From NCBI GenBank assembly GCA_963837635.1, contig CAWINY010000007.1, positions 1,054,001-1,118,000 on the forward strand: a stretch of DNA of 64,000 bases, written 5' to 3'. Under the pieces are notes generated by a model. That model saw only the letters and a program-made list of their open reading frames with translations. It was not told where the DNA came from and made no database searches. Positions 54,559 through 63,225 of this stretch are shown one piece after another (positions within the stretch are counted from its first letter, which is position 1; each line of letters opens with the position of its first letter). Origin of the DNA: CAWINY01 sp963837635 (GTDB lineage Bacteria; Acidobacteriota; Terriglobia; Terriglobales; Acidobacteriaceae). The translations under genes and the position numbers were made by a program.

Positions 54559-55029
54559 CTACCACCGATAGTGCGCGAAAGCCTTGTTGGCCTCGGCCAT
54601 GCGGTGCACGTCTTCCTTCTTCTTGATCGCCGAGCCGCGATTATTGGCAGCATCGAGCAGCTCGTTAGTGAGCTTGTCGATCATGCCCTTCTCGCCCCGC
54701 GAGCGGGTGTAGGTAACCAGCCAGCGGATGGCCAGCGAGGTGCGTCGATCGGGATTGACCTCGATCGGCACCTGATAGTTAGCGCCGCCCACGCGACGGG
54801 TCTTGACCTCGAGCATCGGCTTGACGTTCTCGACCGCCTTCTTGAACAGCTTCAGCCCTTCGTCGCCGCCCTTCTGCTCCAGGTTCTTCACCGCGGAATA
54901 GAAGATGGTCTGGGCGGTGCTCTTCTTGCCACCCCACATCATGGAGTTGACAAACTTGGTCACCAGGGTCGAGCCATAGATCGGGTCGGCCACGACTTCG
55001 CGCTTCGGGATGTGTCCTTTACGAGGCAT
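54559..55029 (-). CDS. rpsG: 30S ribosomal protein S7 (uS7)
   Basis: 156 residues from MPRKGHIPKREVVADPIYGS; the longer frame upstream is repeat. KFVNSMMWGGKKSTAQTIFY and the terminal EDVHRMAEANKAFAHYRW are canonical. It initiates assembly of the 30S head and, in E. coli, represses the str operon. Confidence 0.97.
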   Translation of the reverse strand: MPRKGHIPKREVVADPIYGSTLVTKFVNSMMWGGKKSTAQTIFYSAVKNLEQKGGDEGLKLFKKAVENVKPMLEVKTRRVGGANYQVPIEVNPDRRTSLAIRWLVTYTRSRGEKGMIDKLTNELLDAANNRGSAIKKKEDVHRMAEANKAFAHYRW

Positions 55030-55030
55030 A

Positions 55031-55053
55031 TTTCGCTCTTCGCTCTTCGCTCT
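55031..55053. repeat. Heptamer run (TTCGCTC) at the start of rpsG
   Basis: Three exact copies of TTCGCTC in a row, immediately before the rpsG ATG, read as GAGCGAA on the coding strand. It occupies the ribosome binding site region and supplies its purines. Confidence 0.8.
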
Positions 55054-55072
55054 TAAATGTTGGCTCTCGCCG

Positions 55073-55447
55073 CTAGGCCTTGGGCCGCTTGGCGCCGTAT
55101 TTCGAACGGCTCTGCTTGCGGTTGGCCACGCCCACCGCGTCCAGGGTGCCACGCACCACGTGATAACGCACGCCGGGCAAGTCCTTCACACGGCCGCCGC
55201 GGATGAGCACAATCGAGTGCTCCTGCAGGTTGTGGCCGACGCCCGGAATGTAGGTGGTCACTTCGATTCCGTTGGTCAGGCGGACCCGGGCCACTTTGCG
55301 CAGCGCCGAGTTCGGCTTCTTCGGCGTCTGGGTGTACACGCGGGTGCACACGCCACGCTTCTGCGGACAAGACTGGAGCGCCGGGCTGGCCGTCTTATAA
55401 CGCGGCGCCGTACGCCCCTTGCGAACCAGTTGATTGAAAGTAGGCAC
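55073..55447 (-). CDS. rpsL: 30S ribosomal protein S12 (uS12)
   Basis: 124 residues from a GTG preceded by GGAGCAGC; it gives the standard start PTFNQLVRKGRTAPRYKT. The frame is open further upstream but without similarity to S12. RVYTQTPKKPNSALRKVARVRL has the lysine equivalent to E. coli K43 (KKPNS) as wild type, and the second streptomycin-region lysine is in GVGHNLQEHSIVLIRGGRVKDLPGVRYHVVRG. It is the first gene of the cluster. Confidence 0.97.
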   Translation of the reverse strand: MPTFNQLVRKGRTAPRYKTASPALQSCPQKRGVCTRVYTQTPKKPNSALRKVARVRLTNGIEVTTYIPGVGHNLQEHSIVLIRGGRVKDLPGVRYHVVRGTLDAVGVANRKQSRSKYGAKRPKA

Positions 55448-55884
55448 TCTTTGCTGCTCCTTAAGTATTCGGGTCCCCGCACACGCCCCAGTTGCGCGTT
55501 CTAGGGTGACATTCCGCGCAGCACGGCACATGGCCGGCGCGCTCGCTTGAACCCACTTTCGGGGCGCCCAAAGAGCGCGGTTGCTCCTTGGGGCATTCGT
55601 TCTCAACGACGAGAACCCCGGTCGGGCTGGCCGGCTGCCGCCGCGCCATACATCCCCGCCGGGCGCATCAGCGCTCAGGGGGAAATTTCATGCCTTGTTG
55701 ACGATCCCCAACGACGGTGGCGCGTGGCTGTACGACCGCAGGCACTCCGTTTCGTCAGGTGCGGCCTGCATACCCTTCCTCAGCAGGAAGGCAGCGCAGA
55801 CCGCGTTATTAGCGAGGGCAACTTCTTACAGCTCAGCTGCTATAAACCCTACAGCAAACCCAAGCTCGCTCGCACAACCGTTCA
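55448..55884 (-). other. Long untranslated leader of the ribosomal cluster
   Basis: About 430 bases separate the promoter at 55885-55913 from the rpsL start. No conserved ORF is visible in it. The rpoB and rpoC genes, which often precede rpsL, are absent; the next gene is divergent. The length suggests a structured leader, possibly an r-protein autoregulation site. Confidence 0.5.
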
Positions 55885-55913
55885 AATATAACAACCGCTA
55901 GGGAGTACGTCAA
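55885..55913 (-). promoter_or_regulatory. Sigma-70-type promoter of the ribosomal cluster
   Basis: On the minus strand TTGACG, 17 bases, TATATT: five of six at -35 and five of six at -10 (consensus TTGACA, TATAAT) with optimal spacing. Confidence 0.72.
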
Positions 55914-55970
55914 CCAGGTGTTTGATCGGGGTACTGCCCTTCACTTTATATATTCCCAATTTGGGCTTTT

Positions 55971-56085
55971 GTCATTCCGCGCGGAGCGAGGAATCTGCAG
56001 TTCGGCTTGCAGCGGGGACAATATTGATGAAAACTGCAGATTCCTCCGCTTCGCGTCACTCGCGTCGGAATGACAACATTACTCC
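55971..56085. repeat. Inverted pair of TGTCATTCCG repeats
   Basis: TGTCATTCCGCGCGGAGCGA followed by GGAATCTGCAG on the left; CTGCAGATTCCTCCGC and then CGGAATGACA on the right. Related half copy at 1716-1742. It ends about 165 bases before the lipoprotein gene. The rest of 55914-56249 shows no gene. Confidence 0.8.
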
Positions 56086-56249
56086 TGAAGCGACATCCCC
56101 CGCTTCAGGAAATACCGCTCACCCGGTCCGATGCGCTGATCCAGTTGCCCTATCTTTCGCCAGCCTCTACACTGAACCCTTTCACATCTATAAGCATTTC
56201 GTGCCGCGGCCCGTTGAAGAAGAATTATGGACGGCTGCGGGGAGGATAC

Positions 56250-58433
56250 ATGCGGCGCTCTCCCTTTGCCCCAGCGATTACCGGGCTGCTCTTCTTTCTG
56301 ATCATTCTCTGGACCGCTTGCGGCAAAGGTACCAAATCCATACCGCAGCCGGTAACGGTGACGCCCACGGTATCACTCGAGCAGGGCGGCTTAATCCAGC
56401 TTTCCCCCACCGTGCTGGACCAGAATAGCGTGGCGGTCGCGGGTTTCGTGTTTACGTTCAAGAGCACTAGCCCGACTATCGCCGATGTTTCGACCAGCGG
56501 CGGACTGGTCTGTGGCGGAAGTTTTACTCCCAACGATTCGGCGCCCACAGCTTGCGTTCCGGGCACTGTCGGCAACACCACGATCACCGTCAGTGCGACG
56601 AACGGCAAACAGTCGGTACCTTCAGCGACGGTGCAGGTCTTTGTTCATGCGCACGTGACTGCCGTCGCCTTGACCGGCGGCCCAGCGAGCTGCGTCTCGC
56701 AAGTCAATCCGACGACGAACGCCGCATTCCAGGCAATTGCCTGCACTGCTTCGCCTTGTGTGAGCGGCAACTCAAACGACGTGACCAGCACAATCGGCGC
56801 TTTCACCTGGAGCGTCTCGCCGAGCGCCATCGGCACCGTGAGCAGCACCACCAGTTCGGCCACTGTGACCGCCGCCACGCCTGGCCAGGGCAGCGTGTTT
56901 GCCGCGGTTACCAACGGAACGAACGCGCAGGCTGTGAGCCCGTCTGCGACCTTCACCACCTGCCCGGTGGCTACAATCAGCCTGAGTTCGAACACCGGGT
57001 TGAGCAGCCTGAGCGCGACCAATACGGCTACGCTCACTCCAATTGTCACCGACAGCAATGGCCACTCAGTGAGCACGATCCCACCGCTTACCTACAACTC
57101 GCCGGCACCCGTGAACGTGTCCGTATCGAATGGAACTGTGACCGCGAACTCGGCGGGCAATGCCCTCGTAACCGCCTCCTGCACCCCGCCGAGCTGCAAC
57201 AACGGCCTGTACCCGGTCTTCAGCAATGGACTGCCGGCAACCGTCACCGGCACCACTGCTTCCACGATGGTTTACGCCACAGGGACAGGCACCAAGTCGC
57301 TGGTGCCCATCAGCACTGGCACGTCCCCGCCCTCGGCAGGCACAGCAATTACGCTTGGCGATTTCCCGAACACGTTCATCATGAACAAGGCCGGGACTAA
57401 GGGCTACCTGGGCAGCGAATCGGGGCTGATGGTCCTCGATACCAGTTCGAATACGGTGACCGGGCCGACTATTCAGATCGTCGGGCTTACGGGGTTCGTG
57501 GGAACAGTGCTTGCGGTTTCGCCGGACGGGAACTGGGTGGTGATGGCGGTCCATGCTGAGCAAGCGCCCGGAAACTGCACGATTGCTTCACCTTGCACGA
57601 ATACGGATTTTCTATTCATCAACACGTCAAGCAACGCGGTCAACCGTTTCAGCTTTGTGACCCCGAACAAGAATGCGGTCAGCGCGGACTTTTCTCCCGA
57701 CAGCAGCCGCGCCATCGTGCTGAACGGCGACGGCAATCTCTACGCGGTGGACACGACCGCGAAACCCGTGCCCTCGTTGACGACCACTCCGGACGCGACC
57801 GATAACCCCACCGTCGTGAGCTTCCTCAGCCAGGGCTCATTCGGCATCGTGGCGGGAGGGTCAAACACCAACCTCTCGCCTTTTGCCACCTGCAGTTTGA
57901 CCTCGACGGCGGCTGCGACAAATGTGAAACCGATGTTACATGTGCCGACGCTGATGCAGCCGATGCCGACTAACGCTCTGAACAATCCCGGTGTGATTGC
58001 GGTCTCCGGTTCCTTTATGGGCTTGTTCACGGCAACGACCAACGGCTCAACGGGATTCACCGCTCCCAACTGCACTGCGGGTACGCCGGCGCTAAGCGAT
58101 TTGCTCCCTGCCGACGTGACCTTCGGCCCGGCCGACATTAACCCGACGCAGATCATCGTGACGCCGGACGGCTCAAAAACGTTCATAACCGGCAGTTCGG
58201 TTACGAACCCGAGCACAATCTTCGGCTGGAATTTGGCGAATCCTGGACAGATCGCAATCTCGCTCGGCGCGACCGCCAAAGCCGGTGCCGTCCTTCCGGA
58301 CAGCAACACGCTCTACGTGGGCTGCAGCGATAGCAAGCTGCACGTAATTGCTAGTCTAAAGGGAGCACCGAGCGATTCAGATCAGATCTCGCTCGGCTTC
58401 ATCCCGGACCTGGTGGTGGTGCAGCCGAAGTAG
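56250..58433 (+). CDS. Putative lipoprotein with Ig-like and propeller-like regions
   Basis: 727 residues from an ATG with GGGGAGGAT upstream; an upstream extension runs through the dispersed repeat and is rejected. The start is a lipoprotein-type signal (APAITGLLFFLIILWTACGKG, Cys near 27), though the -3 Trp is unusual. Residues about 45-210 contain two to three Ig-like/BIG2-like stretches (VSATNGKQSVPSATVQVF; TWSVSPSAIGTVSSTTSSATVTAATPG). The second half (about 340-727) has repeated VLDTSSNTVTG, SPDGNWVVMAV and PDGSKTFITGSS blocks as in YVTN-type beta-propellers. Such proteins are common in acidobacteria and act outside the cell, presumably in adhesion or carbohydrate contact; no enzymatic motif is visible. 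Confidence 0.75.
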   Translation: MRRSPFAPAITGLLFFLIILWTACGKGTKSIPQPVTVTPTVSLEQGGLIQLSPTVLDQNSVAVAGFVFTFKSTSPTIADVSTSGGLVCGGSFTPNDSAPTACVPGTVGNTTITVSATNGKQSVPSATVQVFVHAHVTAVALTGGPASCVSQVNPTTNAAFQAIACTASPCVSGNSNDVTSTIGAFTWSVSPSAIGTVSSTTSSATVTAATPGQGSVFAAVTNGTNAQAVSPSATFTTCPVATISLSSNTGLSSLSATNTATLTPIVTDSNGHSVSTIPPLTYNSPAPVNVSVSNGTVTANSAGNALVTASCTPPSCNNGLYPVFSNGLPATVTGTTASTMVYATGTGTKSLVPISTGTSPPSAGTAITLGDFPNTFIMNKAGTKGYLGSESGLMVLDTSSNTVTGPTIQIVGLTGFVGTVLAVSPDGNWVVMAVHAEQAPGNCTIASPCTNTDFLFINTSSNAVNRFSFVTPNKNAVSADFSPDSSRAIVLNGDGNLYAVDTTAKPVPSLTTTPDATDNPTVVSFLSQGSFGIVAGGSNTNLSPFATCSLTSTAAATNVKPMLHVPTLMQPMPTNALNNPGVIAVSGSFMGLFTATTNGSTGFTAPNCTAGTPALSDLLPADVTFGPADINPTQIIVTPDGSKTFITGSSVTNPSTIFGWNLANPGQIAISLGATAKAGAVLPDSNTLYVGCSDSKLHVIASLKGAPSDSDQISLGFIPDLVVVQPK

Positions 58434-58535
58434 TTCTCAGCCGTCGCTAGTGCGTCGCTAACAGAGCGAATAAGTCAAAGGTGTCACGAACCGGATGCAG
58501 CGGCAACAACTCGGAATTGCCGTGCTCTCCAGCCT

Positions 58536-58565
58536 AGTCGCCGGTCACTAGTCACGAGTCACTGG
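58536..58565. repeat. Heptamer run (GTCACTA type)
   Basis: GTCGCCG GTCACTA GTCACGA GTCACTG, shortly before mqnE. The same class as in the ribosomal gaps, here without an inverted partner. Confidence 0.75.
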
Positions 58566-58579
58566 TTTATCATCGAGAG

Positions 58580-59704
58580 ATGGCCCACGCCTTTCAAACG
58601 GACGACCTCGCACTCAAGCCGATTGCCGGCAAGGTGCTCGCCGGACAGCGCCTGGACGCCGCCGACGCGCTCGCGTTGTGGCGGTCGCACGACGTGCTGG
58701 CTATCGGATGGCTGGCCAACTACGTCCGCGAGAAGATGCACGGCAACGTGGCCTACTTCAACGTCAACCGGCACATCAATCCGACCAACGTGTGCGTGGC
58801 CGCCTGCCGGCTGTGCGCCTTCGGCCGTAAGAAAGACGCGCCGGGCGCTTACACCATGGCCCTGGAGCAGGCATTCGAGACTGCCGCTTCCGGCTATTCG
58901 GAGGCGGTGACCGAATTCCATATCGTCGGCGGACTGCATCCCGATCTGCCGCTGGAGTACTTTCTCGACCTATGCCGCGGGCTGAAGCAGCGCTATCCCA
59001 AGGTTCACGTGAAGGCCTTCACCATGGTCGAGGTAGCGTTCTTCGCCAAACGCTCCAAGTTGACCATCGAGGAGACCCTGCTGAAGCTGAAGGATGCGGG
59101 AGTCGATTCGCTGCCCGGGGGAGGCGCGGAGATCTTTGCTGAGCGGGTGCGCTCGATCATCTGCGACCACAAGATTGACGGCTCGCAGTGGCTCGACACG
59201 GCGCGGCTGGCACACCGGCTGGGCTTTAAATCGAATGCGACCATGCTGTACGGGCACATCGAGAACGACGAAGACCGGGTCGATCACCTGCTTAAGCTAC
59301 GCGAGGTGCAGGACGAGACCGGTGGCTTCCAGACCTACATCCCGCTGGCATTCCATCCCGCGAACACGCCGCTGGAGCACCTGCCCACCACGAGCGGGAT
59401 GCTGGACATCAAGAACATCGCGGTCAGCCGCCTGGTGCTGGACAACTTCCCGCACATCAAGGCGTATTGGCAGATGCTGACGCCGAAGATCGCGCAGATC
59501 GCGCTGCGCTTTGGCGCCGACGACATCGACGGCACGGTGACGGAAGAGAAGATCTACCACGATGCCGGCGCCACCACCCCCCAAGGTATGCGCCGCCAGG
59601 ACCTGGTCAGGATCATTCGCGAGGCCGGCCGCGATCCGGTCGAGCGCGACACCATGTATCGCCCGGTCAGCCGCACGGAGACATCGTTTACCGTGGCGGT
59701 GTAG
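58580..59704 (+). CDS. mqnE: Aminofutalosine synthase MqnE (radical SAM)
   Basis: 374 residues. The [4Fe-4S] motif CVAACRLC (Cys72, Cys76, Cys79) follows FNVNRHINPTNV, the MqnE-type context. VTEFHIVGGLHPDLPLEYFLDL and SLPGGGAEIF are typical; the C-terminus ends in TYRP-like MYRPVSRTE. It makes aminofutalosine from chorismate-derived 3-(1-carboxyvinyloxy)benzoate and SAM, in the futalosine route to menaquinone. No other mqn gene is in the window. Its 3' end overlaps the convergent gene by 17 bases. Confidence 0.93.
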   Translation: MAHAFQTDDLALKPIAGKVLAGQRLDAADALALWRSHDVLAIGWLANYVREKMHGNVAYFNVNRHINPTNVCVAACRLCAFGRKKDAPGAYTMALEQAFETAASGYSEAVTEFHIVGGLHPDLPLEYFLDLCRGLKQRYPKVHVKAFTMVEVAFFAKRSKLTIEETLLKLKDAGVDSLPGGGAEIFAERVRSIICDHKIDGSQWLDTARLAHRLGFKSNATMLYGHIENDEDRVDHLLKLREVQDETGGFQTYIPLAFHPANTPLEHLPTTSGMLDIKNIAVSRLVLDNFPHIKAYWQMLTPKIAQIALRFGADDIDGTVTEEKIYHDAGATTPQGMRRQDLVRIIREAGRDPVERDTMYRPVSRTETSFTVAV

Positions 59705-60140
59705 CGCCTTGTAGCGCCGGCGTCTCGCCGGCGGGTCCTGGTTTTGCGGTCACGTCGAAATTGGCGTGACAATTGGCCGCGGGATCGTGCTCCACGACTT
59801 GCATCGCCTCGCCCGTGCCTACCTCAAAGTGCAACGGCGCGCGCACCTTATCGGGTAATCCGGCGACGCGGGCCTTGCCGTCGCTGTTAGTGCCGACCTG
59901 CAGGTCGGTCTTGCGCTTGCCCATGAAGCCGTAGCGGATGAGCACGTGGACGGGCACGTTGTACTGCGGCTTGCCGGCTGCGTCGGTGACGTGAAACTCG
60001 GCGTAACAACTGCCCAGTTGGCCATCGACCACCGAAAGCGGGGACTGCTGTGGGGCCCCCAACGAGTGCGCAGCGCTTGTTGGGGACAGAGCCATAGCCA
60101 AGCCGGCCAGCAGCACTGCCGTCAGAATCGAACGAAGCAA
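59688..60140 (-). CDS. Small secreted protein, unknown function
   Basis: 150 residues if started at the TTG with AGGAGG 7 bases upstream; the ATG of the longest frame lies in repeat sequence. A signal peptide is visible (LLRSILTAVLLAGLAMALSPTSAAHS). The mature part contains AEFHVTDAAGKPQYNVPVHVLIRYGFMGKRKTDLQVGTNSDGKARVAGLPDKV, which resembles a carboxypeptidase-regulatory-like (transthyretin-type) beta-sandwich; the identification is tentative. The last codons lie in a GCCGGCGTCTCGCCGGC palindrome and overlap the mqnE end, so the real C-terminus may have been extended by that repeat. Confidence 0.65.
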   Translation of the reverse strand: MLRSILTAVLLAGLAMALSPTSAAHSLGAPQQSPLSVVDGQLGSCYAEFHVTDAAGKPQYNVPVHVLIRYGFMGKRKTDLQVGTNSDGKARVAGLPDKVRAPLHFEVGTGEAMQVVEHDPAANCHANFDVTAKPGPAGETPALQGATPPR

Positions 60141-60296
60141 TTCAGCGCCTCCTGTCTTCCGTTCTCCGTTCTTCAAGACCAACAGAAACGGGAACAGCGG
60201 ACGTGACCAGTGTGACGATGCCGGGAGCCGTTGTCTGTGACGTGGATTCAGACGGCGGGGAACGGGATATGCGGGAAGTAGAGCCGAAATGCCGAT

Positions 60297-60384
60297 GAGC
60301 CGCTGATTGCGCTGGTGAACGCTGATCAAACATTGGGCGCCAGGCTTGAAAACAGATCAGCGTTGATCAGCGCCCATCAGCGGC
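60297..60384. repeat. 10-bp-period inverted repeat (CGCTGATCA type)
   Basis: Left arm GAGCCGCTGATT, GCGCTGGTGA, ACGCTGATCA; right arm GATCAGCGTT GATCAGCGCC CATCAGCGGC. A short CCGTTCT heptamer run (60162-60175) precedes it. 60141-60391 holds no gene. Confidence 0.8.
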
Positions 60385-60391
60385 ACACGTC

Positions 60392-61477
60392 CTACCCGCC
60401 AGTTTGATCGCGGCGCTTTAGGGTTGGACGGTCATCGCCATTGCTCTTGCTGTTGTCGCCGCTTTGCGTGCTGGCGCCGGACCCGGCATCGGTGGCTTTA
60501 CCTTTTTCAGCGCGGCGCAGCGTGGGCCGGTTTCCGTCATCCTGTTTGTTGTTGATACGGCGCTTGTTGATATCGGCGGAGAGCCGGGCCTTCACGTCCT
60601 GGAATTCCGAGGTGTCCAGAATGTACTGATCGCGCGCGGGGAGCAGATGCTCAATCTCGTTCTGCGACTTCTCGATCCGGTCCGGGGTTTGCGGATGGGA
60701 CGCGAACACCTTGGCGATGGTGCCGGGCTTCTTCTTTTCCTGTGCCTGGATCTTTTCAAAAAATGCCACGAACGCCTGCGGATCATAGCCGGCCTTGTAC
60801 ATGTATTCCAGCCCGAGATAGTCGGCTTCCGCCTCAAAACCTCTTGAAAACTTCATGAAACCAGCGGGGACGGCAAGCGAGAAGACCGACTCCGCCGCGT
60901 ATCCCAGGCCGCCGCCCACAAAGATCAGCGGGATGGAAGCCAGGTTCGCCAGTTGGCCGCGGGTCTGCTCGCGCGCGGCATGGCAGGCAGCCACGTGCGA
61001 GATCTCGTGCGCCATCACCCCCGCCAGTTCGGCTTCGTTGTCGGCGTTCAGGATCAGCCCGGAATTGACGTAGAAGAACCCGCCCGGCAAGGCGAAGGCA
61101 TTGATGTCGTCGGAATCAATGACCTTGATGGTAAACGGCACCCGCGCATCGGAGTTGCGCACCAAGTTCTGCCCCAGGCGATTGACGTATTCGTTGACTA
61201 CAGGATCCTGGATCAGTTTGGCCTGGCTCTCCACCTGCTGGGCGAAGGTCTTGCCCATGGCCACCTGCTTGTCGAGCGAGTACCAGTTGCCCACACCCTT
61301 GCTGCAGCCTATGTTGCGGTTGCCGATGGCGTCCAGGTCGTTGAGCCCGCCGTCGTGGTGCTCTGTAACCTTGGTATCGACTATTTTGGGATCGTCGGGG
61401 GAGGATGTTACCTGGGCAAACAGACCAGAGCAGTTGAGGACGAGCAGGGTGCCTAGCACCAGGATTCGACACGTCAT
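60392..61477 (-). CDS. Secreted M48-family metalloprotease
   Basis: 361 residues. Signal peptide MTCRILVLGTLLVLNCSGLFA. The zinc motif is HEISH (His157, Glu158, His161), with the third ligand in FEAEADY near 215-217. VNEYVNRLGQNLVRNSD and NAFALPGGFFYVNSGL are typical of M48 proteases of the BepA/Oma1-like group, which act in the periplasm on misfolded outer-membrane proteins. The last 60 residues are Lys/Arg/Asp/Gly-rich with a twice-repeated DRPTLKRR-like motif. The exact substrate is not known. Confidence 0.88.
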   Translation of the reverse strand: MTCRILVLGTLLVLNCSGLFAQVTSSPDDPKIVDTKVTEHHDGGLNDLDAIGNRNIGCSKGVGNWYSLDKQVAMGKTFAQQVESQAKLIQDPVVNEYVNRLGQNLVRNSDARVPFTIKVIDSDDINAFALPGGFFYVNSGLILNADNEAELAGVMAHEISHVAACHAAREQTRGQLANLASIPLIFVGGGLGYAAESVFSLAVPAGFMKFSRGFEAEADYLGLEYMYKAGYDPQAFVAFFEKIQAQEKKKPGTIAKVFASHPQTPDRIEKSQNEIEHLLPARDQYILDTSEFQDVKARLSADINKRRINNKQDDGNRPTLRRAEKGKATDAGSGASTQSGDNSKSNGDDRPTLKRRDQTGG

Positions 61478-61960
61478 GACAAAGGGCCTACGAATCCCCT
61501 CTACAACTAGATGCGAACTCGTGGACGCGGGTCACAATCCCAAGTAGTTTTCCTGCGATTTCGGGCCGGGCTGCCCAATTCGCCCTTACCCAGGCAAATG
61601 TCGGCGCGAGTGGTTCGCCAACTCCACCACACGACACCCCCGCAAGGTAGCGCTGGCGCCTCCCCGCCGGTCACGACTCGACCTGTTCACGGTACTGCCG
61701 AGCCCGGCGAGAGACGAAGGGCTACTAACGCACAGCCATTTTCGGAATTTTCTTGGTGCCAAGAATGGCACTGGCAGACCTCGTGAGGACCTCATTTCTC
61801 CTGATATCCTGTCTTTGACGAGATCGGGGGAAATCAGCGGGTGCTCCGTTGAGCATTGCTCAACAAGCCCTTTAGAATCAAACTGCGGCGCCGGATGTGA
61901 AGTTCCTTCAACTGGGGCCGCGGGAGGACGACCGGATGACGCCCGGAGCAGTCAAATCTT

Positions 61961-62006
61961 GAAGAGCGGCTCCCGCTAGACACAACGGGCAGGAGATCCG
62001 CTCTTC
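61961..62006. repeat. Nested inverted repeat upstream of phoU
   Basis: GAAGAGCGG pairs with CCGCTCTTC across 28 bases, and CCCG pairs with CGGG inside. It could form a structured RNA element or be an operator-like site; I recognise no known riboswitch. Confidence 0.4.
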
Positions 62007-62060
62007 GCTCGTCCCGCTTTGCGCATGGGATTTCTCCCTTGCGCGCGCTTTAACGATTTT

Positions 62061-62078
62061 TTCATCGTGGATTCATCG
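62061..62078 (+). promoter_or_regulatory. Candidate Pho box before phoU
   Basis: TTCATCG at 62061-62067 and again at 62072-62078, an 11-base period, about 40 bases before the phoU start. PhoB boxes are 7-base direct repeats at 11-base spacing (consensus CTGTCAT). The sequence differs from the E. coli consensus, so this is a suggestion from spacing and gene context. Confidence 0.4.
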
Positions 62079-62119
62079 TCCAGAAATCTATCCGCGGCAG
62101 AATACCAGGGAGATCAACG

Positions 62120-62896
62120 ATGAGTGTTACCAATCAAGCCGTCACGGAGACGCCCTACGACGGCATTGTTCGCCGCTGTGAGCGGGCTTTTGGATTGGCC
62201 TCGGAGGCCGTCGCCGCCCTTGCGGACGCTTTGGCGGGAAGCGCCGAACCCAGTTTTCGCGCCGTGCAGCAGGCCGAGGCCGAGTTGGACAGGATCGATG
62301 CGGAAGTAGATTCCAGCGTGACCGCTGCCATTGCCGAGGTAACTCCGGCCCAGGCGCGCGAACTGCTTAGCTGCCTCAAGATCGTGCTCGACCTGGAACG
62401 GATCGGCGATCTGCTGGCCTCGGTAGGAGGCTGCGCCCGCGCTCTCGGTTCCAGGTTGCCGATGGGCGATATCGGCGAACTGGTGCAGGTCGTGTCGGTG
62501 CTTGAAAAAATGCTGGGTGACGTCCGCGCCTCGTTCACGCAGCGTGACGTCAAGCTCGCGATCATAGCCCTGCGCGCCGACGCCGAGATCGACCGCCTGC
62601 GAAACCTGTTGATGATTCGCCACCTGGAAGAGGCGCAAGTCCGAATTACCCAGGACAGCGTGCAGGTGTTGTTCATGGTGCAGGGGCTGGAGCGCGCTGG
62701 CGACCACGTGAAGAACATCGCCGAAGAAATCTGCTATTCGATTACCGGCCGCCCCATGCGCCATGTGTTACGCGCGACCGACCGCTGCGACGAACAGAAC
62801 TATGTGGAATGGCTGCGCGGACAGTATGCGCCCGCGCCAAACGGGGACCGCAAGCAAGAACGCGAGGTAGTCAGCGTTCCGGTTCCCAAACCATGA
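62120..62896 (+). CDS. phoU: PhoU-family phosphate signalling protein
   Basis: 258 residues with two three-helix PhoU repeats. The metal/signalling motifs are visible: DRIDAEVD, LDLERIGDLLASV in the first, IDRLRNLLM and LERAGDHVKNIAEEI in the second. PhoU links the Pst transporter to the PhoR/PhoB system and represses it in phosphate plenty. No pst or pho gene is near in the window. The polar C-terminal 30 residues are an extension. Confidence 0.9.
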   Translation: MSVTNQAVTETPYDGIVRRCERAFGLASEAVAALADALAGSAEPSFRAVQQAEAELDRIDAEVDSSVTAAIAEVTPAQARELLSCLKIVLDLERIGDLLASVGGCARALGSRLPMGDIGELVQVVSVLEKMLGDVRASFTQRDVKLAIIALRADAEIDRLRNLLMIRHLEEAQVRITQDSVQVLFMVQGLERAGDHVKNIAEEICYSITGRPMRHVLRATDRCDEQNYVEWLRGQYAPAPNGDRKQEREVVSVPVPKP

Positions 62897-63225
62897 GGTT
62901 GATGCCGCCGGCTCAGCGAACCTGCTGACCGGGGGCATGCTCGACCCGCGGACCCAGCCGGGTTCCCAGCGAGCGCTGATGTTGCGCTTGCTGGGGTGGC
63001 GGAGAAGCTGGCCGAGCCCTAAATTCATGAGTAGGTAACAGGTACCGGCTTGCAGGTAAGAATCCAACGCGAAGGCGCAAAGACGCGAAGAGTGCGTGGC
63101 TGGCTTAGTTTTTGATCCGATTCAGAATGGAGGGCCGTTACGCCTTTTTCTTCTGCTCTAGGTACCTTAGCGTCTTCGCGCCTTCGCGTTGAAAGAATTC
63201 CTCCCCATCCTCTGCGGTGAAACCA
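62897..63225. other. Intergenic region with a 10-bp-period inverted repeat
   Basis: 329 bases between phoU and the carboxyltransferase gene, which converge. Left arm CAACGCGAAG GCGCAAAGAC GCGAAG near 63065-63090, right arm TAGCGTCTTC GCGCCTTCGC GTTG near 63168-63191. A short CAGGTA-type run lies at 63036-63058. No gene is seen. Confidence 0.7.

Larger units (their letters stand above)
61478..62119. other. Divergent intergenic region between the M48 protease gene and phoU
   Basis: 642 bases. ORFs here are short and unsupported. A large inverted repeat at 61961-62006 and a pair of direct repeats at 62061-62078 are the only structures I see. Confidence 0.55.

Noticed and set aside
61511..61786. 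A 91-codon plus-strand frame upstream of phoU
   Set aside because: Unsupported composition, no ribosome binding site and no similarity I recognise.
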